Source of the DNA: Alphaproteobacteria bacterium
GTDB taxonomy: Bacteria > Pseudomonadota > Alphaproteobacteria > Ferrovibrionales > Ferrovibrionaceae
Assembly (NCBI GenBank): GCA_017307375.1
Contig: JAFKFH010000003.1
Location: 682,001-746,000 of the forward strand
Direction of reading: 5' to 3'
DNA length: 64,000 nucleotides
The stretch's first letter is position 1. Each line of letters begins with the position of its first letter. The notes beneath the pieces are model-generated. The model searched no databases. It had not been told where the DNA came from and saw nothing but the letters and a program-made list of their open reading frames with translations. The position numbers were made by a program, and so were the translations under genes. Below, piece by piece: positions 63,643-64,000 of this stretch.

Positions 63643-64000
63643 TCAGGCACAGTCCGCATTGACCGGCGCGAGGCGGATGCGCAGCCGGTCGAGGGCGCGG
63701 CCGAAGACCATGCGATCGTCGACCGCCCGCGCCAGGACCAGTGCACCCTGGATGGCCAGGACGGCATCCTCGGCCAGATCGGCCGCGACGTCGGGCGGAT
63801 GGCCGCAGCGGGCCAGCGCGACGCTGAGCGCCGACGTCCATTCGGCGAAATAGCCCTGCACACGGGCGGCAAATCGGTCGCGTACCTCGCCCAAGGCGAA
63901 GACGCCGACAAGGCAGATGCGGCCGCCACCGTCGAAATACGCCGCCACCCCGTCGAGCATGGCGCCGATCGCGGCGACCGGATCGGGATCCCGGCGCAGC
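63643..64000 (-). CDS. TetR-family regulator, C-terminal part (cut by window edge)
   Basis: The leftward frame is open to the window end and gives at least 118 residues, ending RLRIRLAPVNADCA. The visible part is the helical C-terminal domain of the YxaF/LmrA-like TetR group (GGGRICLVGVFALGE, FAEWTSALSVALARCG). The DNA-binding half lies beyond 64000. It is convergent with phrB, 12 bases apart. The role is unknown. Confidence 0.75.
   Translation of the reverse strand, partial: LRRDPDPVAAIGAMLDGVAAYFDGGGRICLVGVFALGEVRDRFAARVQGYFAEWTSALSVALARCGHPPDVAADLAEDAVLAIQGALVLARAVDDRMVFGRALDRLRIRLAPVNADCA

Overview
The window is about 68% GC by eye. It is packed with bacterial genes on both strands, many overlapping by GTGA or ATGA. 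A GapR/DUF2312 protein, an alphaproteobacterial-type CheZ, and the style of the siderophore and bufferin loci point to a free-living, motile, aerobic alphaproteobacterium, perhaps of the Rhodospirillales. The exact genus cannot be read from this sequence. No rRNA, tRNA, insertion sequence, phage gene or CRISPR array was seen, so this looks like chromosome.

Layout. 1-9 kb: HAD phosphatase, SDR, His-rich acetamidase/formamidase, then a leftward group (MFS transporter, CaiB-type CoA-transferase, orphan molybdenum hydroxylase large subunit, Nudix hydrolase) and a divergent enoyl-CoA hydratase-like gene. 9-18 kb: orphan cheZ, then a hydroxamate-type siderophore uptake island (Fur box, AraC regulator, TonB receptor, FhuCDB transporter, siderophore reductase). 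18-24 kb: leftward housekeeping genes (gapR, carboxylate-amine ligase, N-formylglutamate deformylase, folD, YggU and YggT families, TerC-CBS). 24-33 kb: orphan FbpC-like ATPase, multi-PAS histidine kinase, thiolase, alkC-marR, Fur-box sodB, FIST-GGDEF cyclase. 33-40 kb: DUF1127/LysR pair, DegT aminotransferase, and a bufferin-type metallophore operon (bufA-bufB-bufC) that continues into a redoxin and a class III adenylyl cyclase. 40-46 kb: ketone-body/PHB genes (bdhA, patatin, acetoacetate decarboxylase) overlapping a DoxX-DoxX-NDH-2 fusion, plus LysR.

46.6-60.7 kb is a catabolic island: Baeyer-Villiger monooxygenase, enoyl-CoA hydratase, TetR regulator, two acyl-CoA dehydrogenases, ADP-forming and AMP-forming acyl-CoA synthetases, SnoaL-like protein, SMP-30 lactonase, two SDRs and a periplasmic ligand-binding protein. 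Four near-identical 18-bp operators (TTACC-8-GGTAA, always followed by GTA) precede its transcription units and define a single regulon. The gene set suggests alcohol to ketone to ester or lactone to hydroxy-acid to acyl-CoA degradation of an unknown substrate.

60.8-64 kb: DCC-family redox protein, SDR, DUF2256 zinc-ribbon peptide and an iron-sulfur (6-4) photolyase, ending in a partial TetR gene cut by the window edge. The most noteworthy items are the four-operator TetR regulon, the extended bufferin operon with its large leader palindrome, and the duplicated-DoxX/NDH-2 fusion.
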